Shown here piece by piece: positions 10,271-24,110 of a DNA stretch of 64,000 nucleotides. The number at the start of each line of letters is the position of its first letter. Positions within the stretch are counted from its first letter, which is position 1. Under the pieces are notes generated by a model. It did not search any database. It saw only the letters and a list, made by a program, of their open reading frames with translations, and was not told the DNA's origin. The stretch comes from Welwitschia mirabilis (taxonomy: Eukaryota > Gnetophyta > Gnetopsida > Welwitschiales): assembly GCA_051453625.1 (NCBI GenBank), contig JBOZIK010000001.1, forward strand, positions 151,085,996-151,149,995. The letters run 5' to 3'. A program made the translations under genes and the position numbers.

Positions 10271-12364
10271 TCAATTGATTTCAAATGAATAAACTTTACT
10301 ATTTACACTTTACACATCCTTTATAAATTTCTATACATCTATGTAAAGTATTCCATAAAGATATCTTTTCTCCTATGCCATTACATGATCCTCATTTTTT
10401 TTTTCATTTTGACCTCAACATCCACAGTTATTTTTAATATTTTTGCTTGCATTACATTACAAAATCTAGTGTTGATAATAGCCTTATTTTGAACTAGCTT
10501 AACTACCTTATAAAAACTTAAGTATGAATCAAAGATGTTTTTTTCATAGAAAAACCTAAGCATTATTATTAGTTCGATCATTTCCTTCAGCCTTTTTATA
10601 CACTAGTTTCATTTTCAAACCTTATTAATCCTATAAATCATCTACGTCTCTTGGCCACCCATGAGTTCATGAGACTTACTAGTCATAGTTAATGTTCTTT
10701 AATATTTAAATTTATAATAAGTCATATTTCTATAATTTCAAGTGAGTTAAAATTAGGTGTACTTATGATCTTTGAGAAAACATAATGCTTATTTTAAGTT
10801 ATATTGTTAAAGTTGCATTTACTTGAGGTCTTTAATTTAGAAAATGGATGGAAAAGTGGAAGCTACCTTTAGGATATACTCTTTTTTTTCAATCATTTAT
10901 GGTAATAATATTAATTCTTAATTAGTCTAATGAGTGAATGATCAGCTATGTGCATATAAAAAATTTATATGAGAAGTAGACTTGAATGAAAAATAATATA
11001 TCTATTCTTAAAAAGAACATTTTATTTTGACCAAAATTACTAGGTTTAGTTAATTAAATTGGATCTATAAATGCTCACTAATAATGTATCTCTAATGATC
11101 TACTTATGGCATATTCTACTACATCAAGGTTACAGATGCGTATTAGAAGTGTAACATTGGTTTCTTCATAAGCAACATGCTTAACATTATTGAAAGAAAA
11201 CTATGATAATACTAGATAAATGACTTTAAATAAAATTTCTCTTATTGATAATGAAAGAAAATTAAAGTGGAAATTAAAGACCTTATGTCCTTTATTTTCA
11301 TTAATAGTTTTGCCTAGAATTTTGCTTACTAAATCTTGGATTTTTATAAGTTTACTTAGTTATTACTTCATTTTAATGATATCTTAATTCATGCAATAAA
11401 GTTAAAAATACAAAAAATTCAATAAAAAGGCTATTGGCTTAGGTGAGTTGTGTTCTTTATTTGTAGATTACATGAATGATTTGAATTTCATTTACATCAT
11501 CATTTCCTTTTAATGTTCATTTTATTCATCATTGTTGTCTATTTCATAATTTAGACATTATCCCACTCTATGATAAATAGATATTATTAGGCATACATAT
11601 TTTATATCAAATACTAAACTTTTTCTTCACATTTATCGAGAAAAATAGAGTTTTAGTTATTAGAAATGAGAGAGTATGACTTCTCATTAGATAGTTATCT
11701 TTCCATCACAGCATAGGTTACATTGCATTGCATTATTCTATTGAAATAAGAATAGATGTCATGAAGAGATTTTTCCTTAATGATACCATAACTTGTTCTC
11801 AAATTTTCTTTTAATTCTTTTTATCCTAAAATATTAAAGGTCAAAATTTTATTTTATTTTGGGGTAGAAAATTCCTAATTTTAATGCTTTATTTTTCACA
11901 AATTTAGCTAGAAATTTTTAAAAGTCCTTTGATATTTATCCTAGAATTTTTTTTTTTTAAATTCTAGTCATATTTTATCATTTTTTTGGGTAAGAATCTA
12001 GAAAAATTTTAGTTAGAAGGCATGATAACATATAAGAATTAACCTTTATATCAAGTATTCCAGGTCAATTTAACTTATGGTAGGTATTGGTTTAATCATT
12101 TTAGTCATAAAATTATGTCTTTTAATAATTTTAATGTCAATTATGAATTTATGCATTTAATCATTGTAAATTTAGGTACTTAACATGATAATGGAGCATG
12201 ATGTAAAAATATGAAAGTAGTTCAATGTAAATGCCTATGGCACTAGTGTACCTTTATAGTGATGCTAGTTATTTCTAACAAAGTGTCTTTGAACTCATCT
12301 ACTAACTTTATCATGGAGTTAAATGTAAATTATAGTTATAAGCCATGTCAGGTTACTGCATCCT
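10271..12364. other. unrecognised AT-rich stretch
   Basis: Read on both strands. It has a 66-codon minus-strand open frame (10381-10581) of low complexity and no domain I recognise. It could be the degraded continuation of the gypsy fragment at 9290, because pol should follow there, but no RT or integrase motif could be read. Confidence 0.4.
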
Positions 12365-12463
12365 AGAACCTCATGGTAATAATGTGGTAATCATATTAGA
12401 ACCTCATGGTAATGATGTGGTAAACGCATAGTAGTGACATGACAATGAAGTGGTAATGACTTC
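12365..12463. repeat. 33-bp minisatellite, three units
   Basis: Units start at 12365, 12398 and 12431. The first two share 'agaacctcatggtaat' and 'atgtggtaa' and differ at few positions; the third is more diverged. It lies about 270 bp upstream of a TATA-like site, an arrangement seen in some LTR promoters. Confidence 0.75.
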
Positions 12464-12728
12464 TAATAGTGGCATGTGAGGATGATGTCATTACCTTTGT
12501 TGATAGCATTAGTTGAAAGCATCTAGACTGAAGGCCCCAAATTGAAACTATTATGATCATTTGAACTAATGATACATGATAAAGCTTCTATCTAATTCTA
12601 TGGAATGAGGATTTCACCTAATGTAATAGGATAAGAAATATTCAACTAATGCTACAAGATAGAATCTAATTCATATCACCTACCACTATAAGCTAAATAA
12701 CTTCAAAAATCCTAATCCTAAATCCCTC

Positions 12729-12736
12729 TATAAAAA
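12729..12736 (+). promoter_or_regulatory. TATA-like box, possible decayed LTR promoter
   Basis: CTCTATAAAAAG in a locally more GC-rich context following the minisatellite. It resembles the promoter of a plant gypsy LTR, but no LTR borders, PPT or PBS could be found. Tentative. Confidence 0.3.
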
Positions 12737-12945
12737 GAACTAGTTCCATCACTATATCATTGATTTATGCTTAGTAAAACATTTGACACTTTAAAGTAAA
12801 GTTACCCTTACCATGTCATGCTAAGATTCCTTTAAGAGTAAGCTAGCCTAATGAGTCTATATGAGATGTAGACATTTCTTGGATGTAAGGCATTCCCTTT
12901 ATTTAAATAAAAATATAATTTTATTTTTTTATTTAAGTTGTAATT

Positions 12946-15900
12946 TATACTAGACTTTTAATGATTAAACAAAACTACTTATTTTTTAAGTGTCTATGTT
13001 TGTAAGTGAATCTCCTTATGCTAATGTTTTTCTAATAGTTTGTAAGTGTTTGAGAATTCTTAGGCATAATTTTTCTACTTTTCATACTTACACTTAAGTT
13101 GTAAAAAATAAAGGGACATAGAGATTTTACCAATACTCATGTAGTAAATGAGATTATGTCACCACAATTTGAAGATCCATGATTTGTTATTACTTTGAGG
13201 TAAATAAAGAAAATCATATTATACTCTTAAATTAAATTTCATTTATTAGATGGTTTAGGCTAGTTGTAGGGCTATTTTAGTTCTTACTTTTATCACTATA
13301 ATTTCCTCGATAATCTCTTTCATGCAGTAGCATTTTTTTTTTGAAAATAATTTTTTATGTATTTAATTGTATTTCTAATTATCTCCTTCATCCCTGAGTA
13401 AATAATGATAACTAGGTTCTTACCTACTTATACTATAATTTCATGAATGAACACGTGTTATGGTCTTGTATTATGCACAATTAACATGTGTGAAAACATG
13501 TTTTGTGAATTGCAAAAATAACATGAATGGGTATTAGATCTAGTCTTTTGTGTTTATGGTCTTGTAACATCCATAATCAAGATTTATAAAAACATGTCTA
13601 ATCAATTGTGTAGCCAAGATACAATTGAATAGTTGGAACATATGACATGCATAAGAAAATAATTTAAATGTGCATGTAAGAGTTAATGATAAAAGCATCA
13701 TGGATCACTTGTTAACCCTCTATCTAATTATGTCTAGTATTTTGTATCTATCATGTCATATACAATCTAGGTAAGGAGATATTTTACAACTCATGAAATA
13801 ATTATTACTTATTAAATTATTCACTGGAAGAAAATATGAAATGATATCACATTTTCTAATGTATCAATTAATCCTTATCCTAGATGAAATAATAGATTAC
13901 AAGATACATCCTATAAGAAAGACACATGTTACATTTTAGTAATAAATAAATATACTATAGAGATATGTAAAATAATTAGTCATGAATATGAATTAATTAA
14001 AGAAGTCACAATGGAATACATCTTAATGATAATGTATGATTCATCCATGCATTATACCATAATCTATTTGAATCTATTATTAAGCTATTAAAATCACAAA
14101 GACATTATTATAATGATTTAGTATTAAATTATTTCTTAAAACATGAATTTTAAAAAATTATATTCATAAACAGATAAAAATTTACTTATGTCAAGTATAT
14201 ATGATCATAATAGGTCTAACAATGTGGCCACAGTAGACATAACCATCTTGGTCTTTTAGTTACAAGAGAAAAAACAGGATTACCTTCCTATTGTTTAGTT
14301 TGATTTTGCCCAAATTCCAAGGAAATACCTCAACCTACCAATATGACAATGCCTAAGGGAATTAGCAATAGCATCTTCCTTAGTGATCTTAATTTGTAAC
14401 TTTTATGAGGAGGAGGCTTGATGTATCTTTTTCTTTAATTAAATGAAAACATTTGTTCATAATTTTTGAAAAAAATATGGGCTTATAAAAATTATTTATA
14501 TAAGAGAACATGCAATAAATTATTATCAAATATTCACATGTATTTTTTAAGAAGGATTTACCATTTTCTCACACGAATACCTCCTTACCATACTTCACAT
14601 GGGTTGACCTCCTTGTAACTTTATTTTTTTCTTATGATCATAGATCAAATAACACTAGTAAGAATATATATGACACATGACATGTTAAAAGTGAATAAAT
14701 TATACATTATGTATGAAAAAGATTCTTATTAGTTTTTCAGGATCTAGATAATGCAATACTTTTAGTATGCCATGTTCAACTTATCTCTTGCAATCTTCTA
14801 TGATTAGAAGTAGTGAAAAACATTTTCATGCATGTAAGAATCATTTGGAGAATTGACAATTATCCTCTTCTTACCACCTTCATCACATTAATATAATTAT
14901 CAATTATGAATTTTACCTGTTAATATATAGGAATCTTGTAGGGAGGGATCATTTTTTCTCTAGAATACTTTACTTCATATATCTTACACAAAGCATGATC
15001 TTGTAGTTTTCTAGTGTAAAGATAATGAGCTTTATTATAAAGTGTTTGGCAATGAGATCAATGTCAAACATCTATTGTGACATATCATATGAATAGTAAA
15101 TGTAAAAAATCATGATGAATATAGCCATATCCAAATAGTTTAAATACATTCATATAATATAATCATATAAATATAGTGTCAACTCACTCTGACCATGTTC
15201 CATAGAATATCTTCCATATCCTTTGGTTTGTTCCTCTAGTAAGAAAGATTAATAGGACATAAACTTGAATGTTATTCTTGCTATAAAATCCAACCAAGAG
15301 TGCAACTTGATGTTTGCCTCACTACATTTATAGATAAGATGATGCAATTAAAGAATATTCTTATATGTTAAAATGCCCATATGTAATTATAATAGAAAAA
15401 TACATATACCTTGAAAAACCATGATTTCCTTTATTGATTTTTAACTTTCTATCATCTATGGATAGGTTTACACTTTATTATTACCATATATCTTATATTC
15501 TAAGCCTATAAAATAAATGAACATATAAAATAAATATATGTAAGTATTTTAAAAAATCAATGATTACTCATTACTTAAGTTCTTAGAAACTTTACAAACA
15601 CCTTTACCACTTTCTAAATAATCCTAAGATGAAGGAGGTGTGACTATATATTACAAACTCATGTCATTATCATACAAGTTTAAATAACATAGAGTATGAA
15701 TTAATTACATTTACTTTAAGTAAATATTATTCCATCATGTCATTCTATAGCTATCTTATCCAATAGAGACTATTAGGACAATGAGGTATCACCTACACAA
15801 AGGAAGAGCTATATAACTAAGATGATCACATAGGAATAAATAATAGATATAAAATTCGACTTTAATAATTTATATATCATGTGGTTCTATCCCTACTATG

Positions 15901-18050
15901 TTTTTCCTCAAATTGGATTGACCCTCATACTTTTACTAGAATAATCATGGATCAGTAATAGCTTATCATCTGATGAAGAACATCTTGTATTTACATATGA
16001 AATGCAATACATAAATCATAAAGTAGTAAAATACATGTATTTAGTTATTAAAAAGATACTATAAAATGTAAGAAAATAAATGTAATTATTCATCTTATTC
16101 TTAGCATGATCAAAGTATTTATTATTGATATATGATATCTAATAGGGGGAAAAAAAAGGCAAGTTAAAACATTATTTATAGTTATATGTTATGTAGTAGC
16201 AAGAATAATTCCATACCAATAGGCTTAAACTTTTTTTTATAGATGTTGATATGTGATTATTAAATTTTAAAATGCTAGAAAAGATGATAAAGTACAAATG
16301 ATGGCATGGAAAATACCTCTAGCTAAAACTATTGCTTTATGCTCTAAGGAATGCATGCTAAATCCTATATTTAACATGACATGAATTTAATTATTTTATA
16401 GATTTATTCTAGTACTGTCTAAATTACTTTGTAATTGGGATCTTTTAAAATTATGAAAAGTAAGTGAAAGTTAGTGAGAAAAGATCAGAAAATAAAGAAA
16501 ATTAGTTTTCAAGTAATAATTTACTAATTATAACATAATAAAATTTTAGAAAATATATTTACTACTATTTCTAAATTTTAAATTTGAACAATAATAAATA
16601 TAATTATTAAAATAAAGAAATATAATATTCTTCCAAATTTCTAGGCTTAATTATAATTGAAGTGAATGTAGGTTCTAATAATAGATGGAATTTTTTCTAT
16701 GGGGTAATTTTAAAATGATTAATTTAAGGATTAAAGGAAATAAAAATGGAAGAATAAGGAATAATGAATCATGAATATTTTTTAAGTAAGTCTTCCCTTT
16801 ACATACTCAATGTTATAAAATAAATATAGCTTAACATCAAGATAAATAGAAAATGCTAAATAAAATTTCACTTATAATAATTGCATGAGTTCATGATAAA
16901 TTCAAGAAAAAATGTAACATTCAAAAAATCAAAAAACAACATTTTTCTTTGAATAGAAACATGAAATTGAGTTCTTAAGACCTTCATCAGTGTGAAAAAT
17001 CTAACTGAACTCATTACATTGAGTGAATCAAAAATCAATCCTCTTTTACAAAGAGAAATATAAAACTTAATTTATAGTACCTACATTCTATGAATATGTT
17101 AAGTAAAGACATTTCATTATGCTAATCAAAACTCAATAGTCTCCTAAGTAAGGAAAAAAAAGATTAAATTCATTTCATAAGGCCTAGACTAGATAATGCA
17201 AACTATAAGTAAGATCATTACATTAAACAAATTAGTAACTAATCATCATCTTTAAAGAGAAATATGAAATTTAATTTATGGATTTAAACTTTTAATTTGT
17301 ATTTGATTTCTTATTGAACTAGACAATTTTCACATTATGAAATATAGCCACGTTTAGTCTAGCATTCTTTAATAAATCTTATAACTAGATTCCCTTGGTA
17401 AAAATATTATAACTTAAACTAGATAATATTTGTAATAGTAATAGATCTATATTTTAGAATTTTACTGTAATCTAAGAACATAGTCTAGGAACTCCTTCTT
17501 TATTTAGTATTTATTTGTGTATAGATATCCATATTTAAATGTATGGATACATATCAAGGTAATTCCCAGTGCAATCCATACAATAGCTATTATCAACAAT
17601 TTTATTAAGGAAGATATTTATGTGATCATTTTAGAAAGAAATAACAAGTCAAGAATAGTAAGGTATAATATAGTATTTTATAACATGATTAATTGAAAAA
17701 TTATATATCACTTCATTTTTTTCTTACTCTTCTTTGAGTTTTTTCCTACTATTCCTGATATCTTATTTTTGATAATTAAAATTATTTTTTTGTTGAATTT
17801 TTTTGCTTAGTGGAAATATACATTTTGATTAATAGAAGTAAATCTCTTTTGACCTATAAGACTAAAATTAAGAATGCATGAAAAGACATTGAATATAGGT
17901 ATCATAGAATAATTAATAATATATTACTCATAACTATTAGAATATTTATTTGTGCATAACATAGATCATGTACATCATATACATTACCTAGTCCAAGCAT
18001 TCCTCCCTAAGAATTTCCTTCTCATCATACTCTTATTCTTCAATATTATT
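12946..18050. other. unrecognised AT-rich stretch
   Basis: About 5 kb with no readable domain on either strand. It lies downstream, in minus-strand sense, of the CACTA transposase end at 18055, so part of it may be the noncoding end of that element. No CACTA terminal inverted repeat could be identified. A minus-strand string LRYFLGI near 14330-14380 recalls copia RT, but its surroundings do not support that. Confidence 0.4.
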
Positions 18051-18054
18051 ATCC

Positions 18055-18715
18055 TTATGTGAATTTCATTTTTTTTCCATTCTTTTCTTTTAAACTTAAA
18101 GAAGTCACTTGTACTATAGTAATGTAGTTACAGTCTATCTCAATCACCAAACCACTGCATATGATTCTTGTCAAATGGGCAATATCTTCATGTTTATTAT
18201 TAACAATTAAAGGAATAGCACTAGATATATCATCTTTAGTGGACACTAGAATGTAATACTCTAATGTGTTATCATTATTATCATTTTTATCACATTTAAA
18301 ATATGAATTTCTAGATACTACTATCATCTAACTTAAATCATATGAATCCTTTACATACAACAACTATCTTTCTTTCTTGATATAAATAATTGGATCTTTC
18401 ATATGCTGCTTCACTTGTTATATTTAGTAATAAAAATCCCTAATCATCCTTTCTTAATCCTCTTTAATGAAGACATCAAACCACTCACATAAGAACAATG
18501 TGAAGTTGAAGCTCCCATAGTCCAAAACTATAAAGTCCTTTAAAACTTCATAGTAGTCATATTCATAAGAAATAGGATTATTATCTTTTACACTTTTATG
18601 AGAAAGTTGTATTCCTATAGCAAATACATCATATTATATATCTTTTTTTATTTCTTTCTTACCTCTATATAAAAGATATAGCCATTAACATTGTAAATGT
18701 TGTATGTATATCATT
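18055..18715 (-). pseudogene. CACTA transposase gene, C-terminal part (DUF4216-like)
   Basis: Minus-strand reading gives, in order: NVNGYIFY near 18705-18680; after a frameshift, DVFAIGIQLSH; then YYEVLKDFIVLDYGSF and LFLCEWFDV (about 18565-18475); IIYIKKER and YVKDS (about 18400-18350); and the 90-codon open frame 18327-18055. This order is that of the DUF4216 domain that follows TNP2 in plant CACTA (En/Spm) transposase genes: a YYG-D-I-E-L-Y strand, F-K-C-D-W-x-D, then a QVFYVxD block. Upstream in gene sense the sequence is cut by the gypsy LTR starting near 18745. The 90-codon frame alone would look hypothetical. Frameshifts and stops make it a pseudogene. Confidence 0.7.
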
Positions 18716-18973
18716 ACATCATTATAGCAGTTACATGTAAAGGAATAATAACTCATCATCAATGAATTTATGATTGATCATTCATTTCATAGGACGTTTA
18801 GACAGGTTTAGATGGAATTCTAATGATTATGAAGAATCAACAATATGATCACAAAAATATGCAATTCTAATCATATTTGGTGATACTTTGGAAAATTATA
18901 ATACTTAGCACTTTCATGATAAGATAATGATGTAATAGGGTGATTTCTATTAGTTGGAATCTTTAAGATGATT

Positions 18974-19125
18974 GTCATCCCCTATGTCATCTAGATGATA
19001 TCTGAGATGACATAGATGCTAACTTAAACTAAAACTATGAGGCTGATTAGGAGGCTAGAAGCTGATGAATCATCTATTATTATGGGATATTATCCCCAGT
19101 GTCATATGAATGATAGTCAAGATGA
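18974..19125. repeat. two palindromic modules, copy B 5' LTR
   Basis: Module starts are at 18974 and about 19091, 117 bp apart. The first contains the perfect 12-bp palindrome TCATCTAGATGA inside outer arms GTCATCC and GAGATGAC. Confidence 0.7.
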
Positions 19126-19232
19126 AAACTATTTTGTATGAATGGAAATAATTACTTTTGTAATGATGTCATGTAACCATGTGAGTTGCTAAGATTTGTT
19201 CTCCAACTTCTAGGGTTTTGGTTTTATAAAAC

Positions 19233-19240
19233 TATAAATA
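19233..19240 (+). promoter_or_regulatory. LTR TATA box, copy B
   Basis: TATAAATA preceded by 'aaac', the same context as in the LTRs at 44328 and 53600. Its conservation across three LTRs supports it as the element promoter. Confidence 0.65.
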
Positions 19241-19946
19241 CTACCTTTCCTTTACTCCCATTTTTATTTTTTGTAACAAATATTCTTGTGATGAGAGATT
19301 GAAGGATAAGCATTCTATCCATAGATATAACAAGATGTTTTTCATTATTTTGTACTAAGTATCCTCCATTGAGCTATTGCTACTTTGTTTGTAAGGAGAC
19401 ATTAATTCATGATTAATGCCATAATTTTTTTCACTTTTATTATGTAAACCCCCTTATGGTTTAAGTTGATTATAATTTTGTCATATCTTCATAGTTTATT
19501 TAGATCATAAGAGAAGCCTTTATTAAGATCTACATTATTAGTTTCTATCTTTTATTTCATTTTATTCATATTTGTATCTTATAGCCTATGTTCATTAAGA
19601 ATAAGTGATGGCTATTTCTAATTAACCTAAGTTATAAGGGCTAATCTTTGTAATAGAAGAATTATTAATTAAATAGATTCATTACACTTGAATTTCATCC
19701 ATTTGAATTTCATCATCATTCCTTCTACATTACATTTGCATTATTTCTTATTTTCTTTTACTAAAAGAAAAGGACAAAAGATACCTTACTAAAATCAATT
19801 CTCTAACTTTTATCCTAGTGCATTTAATTGATTATGACATTTGAATTAACTCTCATTTATACTAGTATGTGTTTTATACAAGTATTTGTAATTTTGTATA
19901 ACCTACATAAGGATTTCAATATACATAAATTTTTACCACAACATTT

Positions 19947-19964
19947 TGACACCATTGTAGAGAA
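19947..19964 (+). promoter_or_regulatory. primer binding site, copy B
   Basis: TGACACCATTGTAGAGAA, a decayed form of TGGCGCCGTTGCCGGGGA, which is complementary to the 3' end of plant tRNA-Asp. It starts 3 bp after the LTR end. Confidence 0.7.
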
Positions 19965-20440
19965 ATGTCGTAATGAGCTATAGGATTATCACTACCTAGA
20001 TAAGTAGCTTAAACTTTAGTTGAAGTTATTTATTTAAATTATTGATGTATTTTTATTCTAGTTTTTGTAGGTTTATTTTTTTTGCAATTTTTTATTTTGG
20101 TAGTGTTAATAAGCCTTGTTGTCTATCTTTTATTCCCATGATCAAGTGGATGATGATTTACACTGTACATTTTTTTTATTTTAGAAATAATTTTTTTATT
20201 TTTAGTAGTGTAATAAAGAGTACATCAACTACTTTGTTATCTAGATTATTAGATGGATAACTATCAATAATTTTATTTTATTTTATGTTTTCTTTTTTGT
20301 AATCTTTTTTTTCCTATTTACTAGAACATATATCCATTGGTCATCTTCTATATCATTCAAACAAAATATAGGACAATGGCAATTACATTTTCTATTTGAA
20401 TATGTAGGGGAATTATGAATTATGGTAAAAAGATAAAATA
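19965..20440 (+). other. 5' untranslated region of copy B
   Basis: Noncoding leader between PBS and gag, T-rich, colinear with 45022-45545 in copy D. One recognisable palindromic module lies at 20118-20160 and a half-module near 20341. The 72-codon open frame 20042-20260 is low-complexity and not a gene. Confidence 0.6.
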
Positions 20441-22330
20441 TTAGATAGAATAGAACTTAATTAAGAAAAACATGAAAGAAGGGTTATTCAACTTCATGTA
20501 AAACCTAGGTATGTACACATCACATATGCAAATTTCAAGAATTGAAGAATATATTTTTGTACTTTTACTATTTCAATCAAATTTTTTAAAAGAAAATTAT
20601 GAAAATAATAGTATAAAAGTAGATCGTACCATTTATTTTTCATCTTTGTTAAAATAAACACAAAAATAAAAGTAAGTTACTTTGTCTAGTACTCTAATCA
20701 TGAAAGGAACTTCTACTTCAAATGTAAATTTTATGCTTAGAGATTTAATTGCCAATATAAAATGTAAAATCAAAATCCTTTTGATTTATCTTATAGAGAT
20801 GATGTAAAATTAAGAAATTTAAGTGCATATCCAACATTTTTGGGGAAACCTAATGAGGAAACTTTTTAACATCTAGCTGATATTAAAAAACTTATGCTTA
20901 ACATAGGAAAGAGAAAGAAACATATTAGTGATCATACTTACATGATTATCTTTCCTATCATACTTATAGGAAAAGTAAAACTTTGGCTTAGAACCATTTC
21001 ATACAAATTTCTTAAGTCATAAAGTTAAAATATAAGAAGTTTTTATTAAAAGATTTTTGAGTAAAAGTATCATGAGAAAAATAGGGAAGGAGGTTACCAA
21101 CATTCAACAACAACCTTAAGAAGATTATGCCACAACATGTGAGCAATTCATCATAGCTATTCATTCCAACACTATTGATGAATTTCATAAATAAGAATTG
21201 ATAGATTATTTTTATAGTGAAATAACTAGTAAAACAAAACAACTTGTAAATTTTTTTATGATGGTTACTTGGTTAACTTGACCTTATATGATGCATGGAA
21301 TTTATCAAAACATTTAGTTAAGATACATCAAACTTGATTAAAATAAACTTCTAAAGAAAACCAAACCATAGGCTTAACCCTAAAAGACTTAAAGGAAGTA
21401 AAACATGATAAAGAGAAAGAGATATAGGATTAAACAAATATTATTAAGGATTTCACTACCACTTTGGATAAATACACTCAAATAATAGTTAATGCAAATG
21501 TGGTAAAATAGAGGAATACAACTTCAACATGTGATATATGTGAAAGAAACTCTCATCTAACTAAAGAATGCATCCTTATTATCAACCTATAAAGAAAGGA
21601 TGTTTGAGGAAGTATGTGCATTTAATCAAAGTCCTTATAATTTTAAAAGGAAACCATAATTTCAATAGAGGATAGGTAAAGAATCAAATTTAAAACCTTT
21701 TAAGAATATATTTAGAAGTTTAAACTTCCAATTAAATAATGCCAATTTTCAACCAAGAACTTCAAAGCTTCAATGAAATTAAAGTGATTTACTTAGTGAT
21801 TCAATATAAAAATAAAAAAGATACAAGAAAAAATTAATAATAATATTGAAAACTTAGTGAATGTGCATTAGCAAGAAATGTTAGCCAATCAACAACCATA
21901 GGGTTCTCTTGCATATCAACTTACCTAATCCAAATAAAGTTAAGAAAGATTTAAAGGTTATAAATAAAAGTGAAAATGATATAACACCTCCTACACATGA
22001 AGCTTTGACTTCTAAAAACAATTAAAAAAATAAGAAAGAATATGATGTATAAATTTTGAACACATATAACGTTCCTTCAATCCTAAATAATAAGCCTATC
22101 ATAAAAAATTATCCATAAGACAATAAAGGGAAGAACCCATATACTCCTTGGTTTGATAGGTTAAACTCCTTGGCTTAATAGGTTAAACAAAATTATACTT
22201 ATGATAAACAGTTGAAAGCCTTGATGCAAGAGGTGAACATCAACTTATCTTTCTAAAATATCTTTTAATAAAATCCCAATTATGCGAAGTTATGGAAAGA
22301 ACTAGTTAGATGAAAATACAAATGTACCTA
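20441..22330 (+). pseudogene. gag pseudogene, copy B
   Basis: Gag with multiple stops. NPFD-like and LRNLSAYPTFLGKP segments near 20780-20850 match copy D, followed by the capsid core (VKLWLRTIS at about 20966-20995). The nucleocapsid zinc knuckle at 21530-21571 is intact: C-x2-C-x4-H-x4-C, reading CDICERNSHLTKEC. A hinge and the conserved gag-protease spacer (near 22150-22310) follow. It is the only A-E copy that keeps all four zinc ligands. Confidence 0.8.
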
Positions 22331-23330
22331 TTTTAGTAAGGTCTTCCTTGCTAAATCTATATCCAATTTAGTTATGAAAAAATGACCTAAATTTAAAGAC
22401 CCAGGGGTAGTAATAGTGAGTCCTACTCTGGAAGGAAAAAATAAAATTGAAAAATCCTTAATTGACATATGAGTAAGTGTAAATATCATGCCTCTTCAGA
22501 TATGTAAAAGACTTAAGTTGAAAAATAGAGTGGAACATACATGAATAATTTTGAAATTGGCTAATACTTTAATTAATAAATCCTTGGGATTATCAAATAC
22601 TTAATTATCCAAATAGAAGAAGCCTTCTACCCCATAGATGTGGTTATCATTGAAGTAGAACATGGTTGTAGTTATCCACCACTCTTAGTAAGAGCCTTTT
22701 ATGTAATTGTCCATTATATTATTGACACACAAACTAAAATGATAGAATGTCACATGGATAATAAGAAGTCCACCATTAAAGTTTTTTATGCTACCAAGAA
22801 AGAAATAGAAGATTAATGAAACTAGAAAAGGAACTTAAATAAACCATATTTTTACAAAATTGCCTAATTTATAAGAGATTAATAATGCTACATGAGTTAA
22901 TCTTGCATGTTAACCCAACAAAAGAGTTAACCTTGCATGTTAAACTAACCAAAATACACTATATTAAGCATGAGGATGAGGAGTTTTAGTCTAGAAAGAC
23001 ATCTAACATATTTACTCAATGGAAAACCTTTTCGAGGGATGTCGTCCATTGTAGTCATTTAGATGATATTCTTAGATGATAGTTACTAATAGAAATTTAA
23101 TAACAAAACTTAAAAATTAAAACTTAGAATTGAAATAGTTACTCAAAGATCTTAAATATGTTTTTTGTCCAACAAGAACCTTCAGTAATAAATGACCTTC
23201 TTACTTCTTAATAAGAATCCAACTTGGTTTCACTTTTAACTTCTAAGGAAAATTCTTTTTCTTGGATCCATAAGTATTTAACTATCATTCCTCATTTCAT
23301 TATTCAACACAAAATCTACCTTAATGCTAA
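22331..23330 (+). pseudogene. protease and linker pseudogene, copy B
   Basis: The active-site region near 22455-22495 reads SLIDI, then a stop, then VSVNIMPL: the Asp is kept, but the codon for Gly has become a stop. The linker holds one palindromic module (23041-23085) and runs into RT without a gap. The order is the same as in copies A1, C and D. Confidence 0.75.
23041..23085. repeat. palindromic module inside pol linker, copy B
   Basis: GTCGTCC..AGTCATTTAGATGATA..TAGATGATAG. It occupies the same place in pol as the modules at 40031 and 48094. Confidence 0.65.
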
Positions 23331-24110
23331 ACTAGTTAGGAAACCCTAATAAATGTTTAACCTAACCCTTAAGCAAGTAGTTAAAATGATATTATGAAAC
23401 TTATGGATGCTAGGATAATCTATGCTATATCTAATAGTAAGTATGTTAGACCCTTGATAGTAGTTCCTAAAAAGGGTAAAAAATGAAGAATGTGTATTAA
23501 TTTTATATAAATTAATGAGATCAATAAGAATAATAATTCCCCTTTACCATTTCATGATTAAGTACTTGATAGAATCCAAAGACATTCTTATTATTGTTTT
23601 CTTCATGGGTATAGTGGCTACATCAAGTTTGCACAGCTAGTAAGGATGGAGCAAAAATAACCTTTATATTCTTCTTTGGAGTATTTATGCTCAAAAGAAT
23701 TCCTTTTGAACTTTACAATAATCTTAGAACTTTTCAATGAGTAATGATGGTTATCTGTTTTCACATGATAGAAGAATCTATTGAAATCTTTGTGGATGAC
23801 TTTTCAATATTTAGTATAACTTTTGAGTAAATCATAAAAAGATTAGAAAAAGTCTTAGATTGATGTATAGAAAGTAACCTACATTTAAGTGGGGAAAAGA
23901 TTTTCTTCCTTGTCAAGAATAAAATTCTTTTAAGTCACTACATTTTTAGTGAGGAAATTAGGATGAACCCTACAAAAGTTGGTATCATTGAAAACTTTAA
24001 CCTTCTAACTAATGTTAAACAAGTTATATATTTTCTTAGTTATGCTAGTTTCTATCGTTATTTTAATCAATATTATACCAAGATTTGTAAACCCATTTAC
24101 TTATTAATTA
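23331..24110 (+). pseudogene. reverse transcriptase pseudogene, copy B
   Basis: RT colinear with copies A1, C and D. The catalytic box reads IFVDDFSIFS (about 23790-23820), so both Asp residues survive. The first-Asp block is also traceable (FLHGYSGY, with the Asp now His) near 23600. Several stops fall at positions that are Gln, Trp or Arg in other copies. Confidence 0.8.

Larger units (their letters stand above)
18745..19943 (+). mobile_element. 5' LTR of gypsy copy B
   Basis: The 3' border is sharp: it ends CCACAACA at 19943 and is followed directly by a primer binding site. The 5' border is approximate; similarity to other LTRs is clear from 'cataggacgtttagacaggtt' (about 18790). It contains two palindromic modules, a TATA box at 19233 and the late-LTR 'actagtatgtg' block near 19861. 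It interrupts the CACTA remnant on its left. Confidence 0.8.

Noticed and set aside
14330-14400. Minus-strand LRYFLGI, recalling copia reverse transcriptase
   Set aside because: Neighbouring residues do not continue the RT domain on either side; probably chance.
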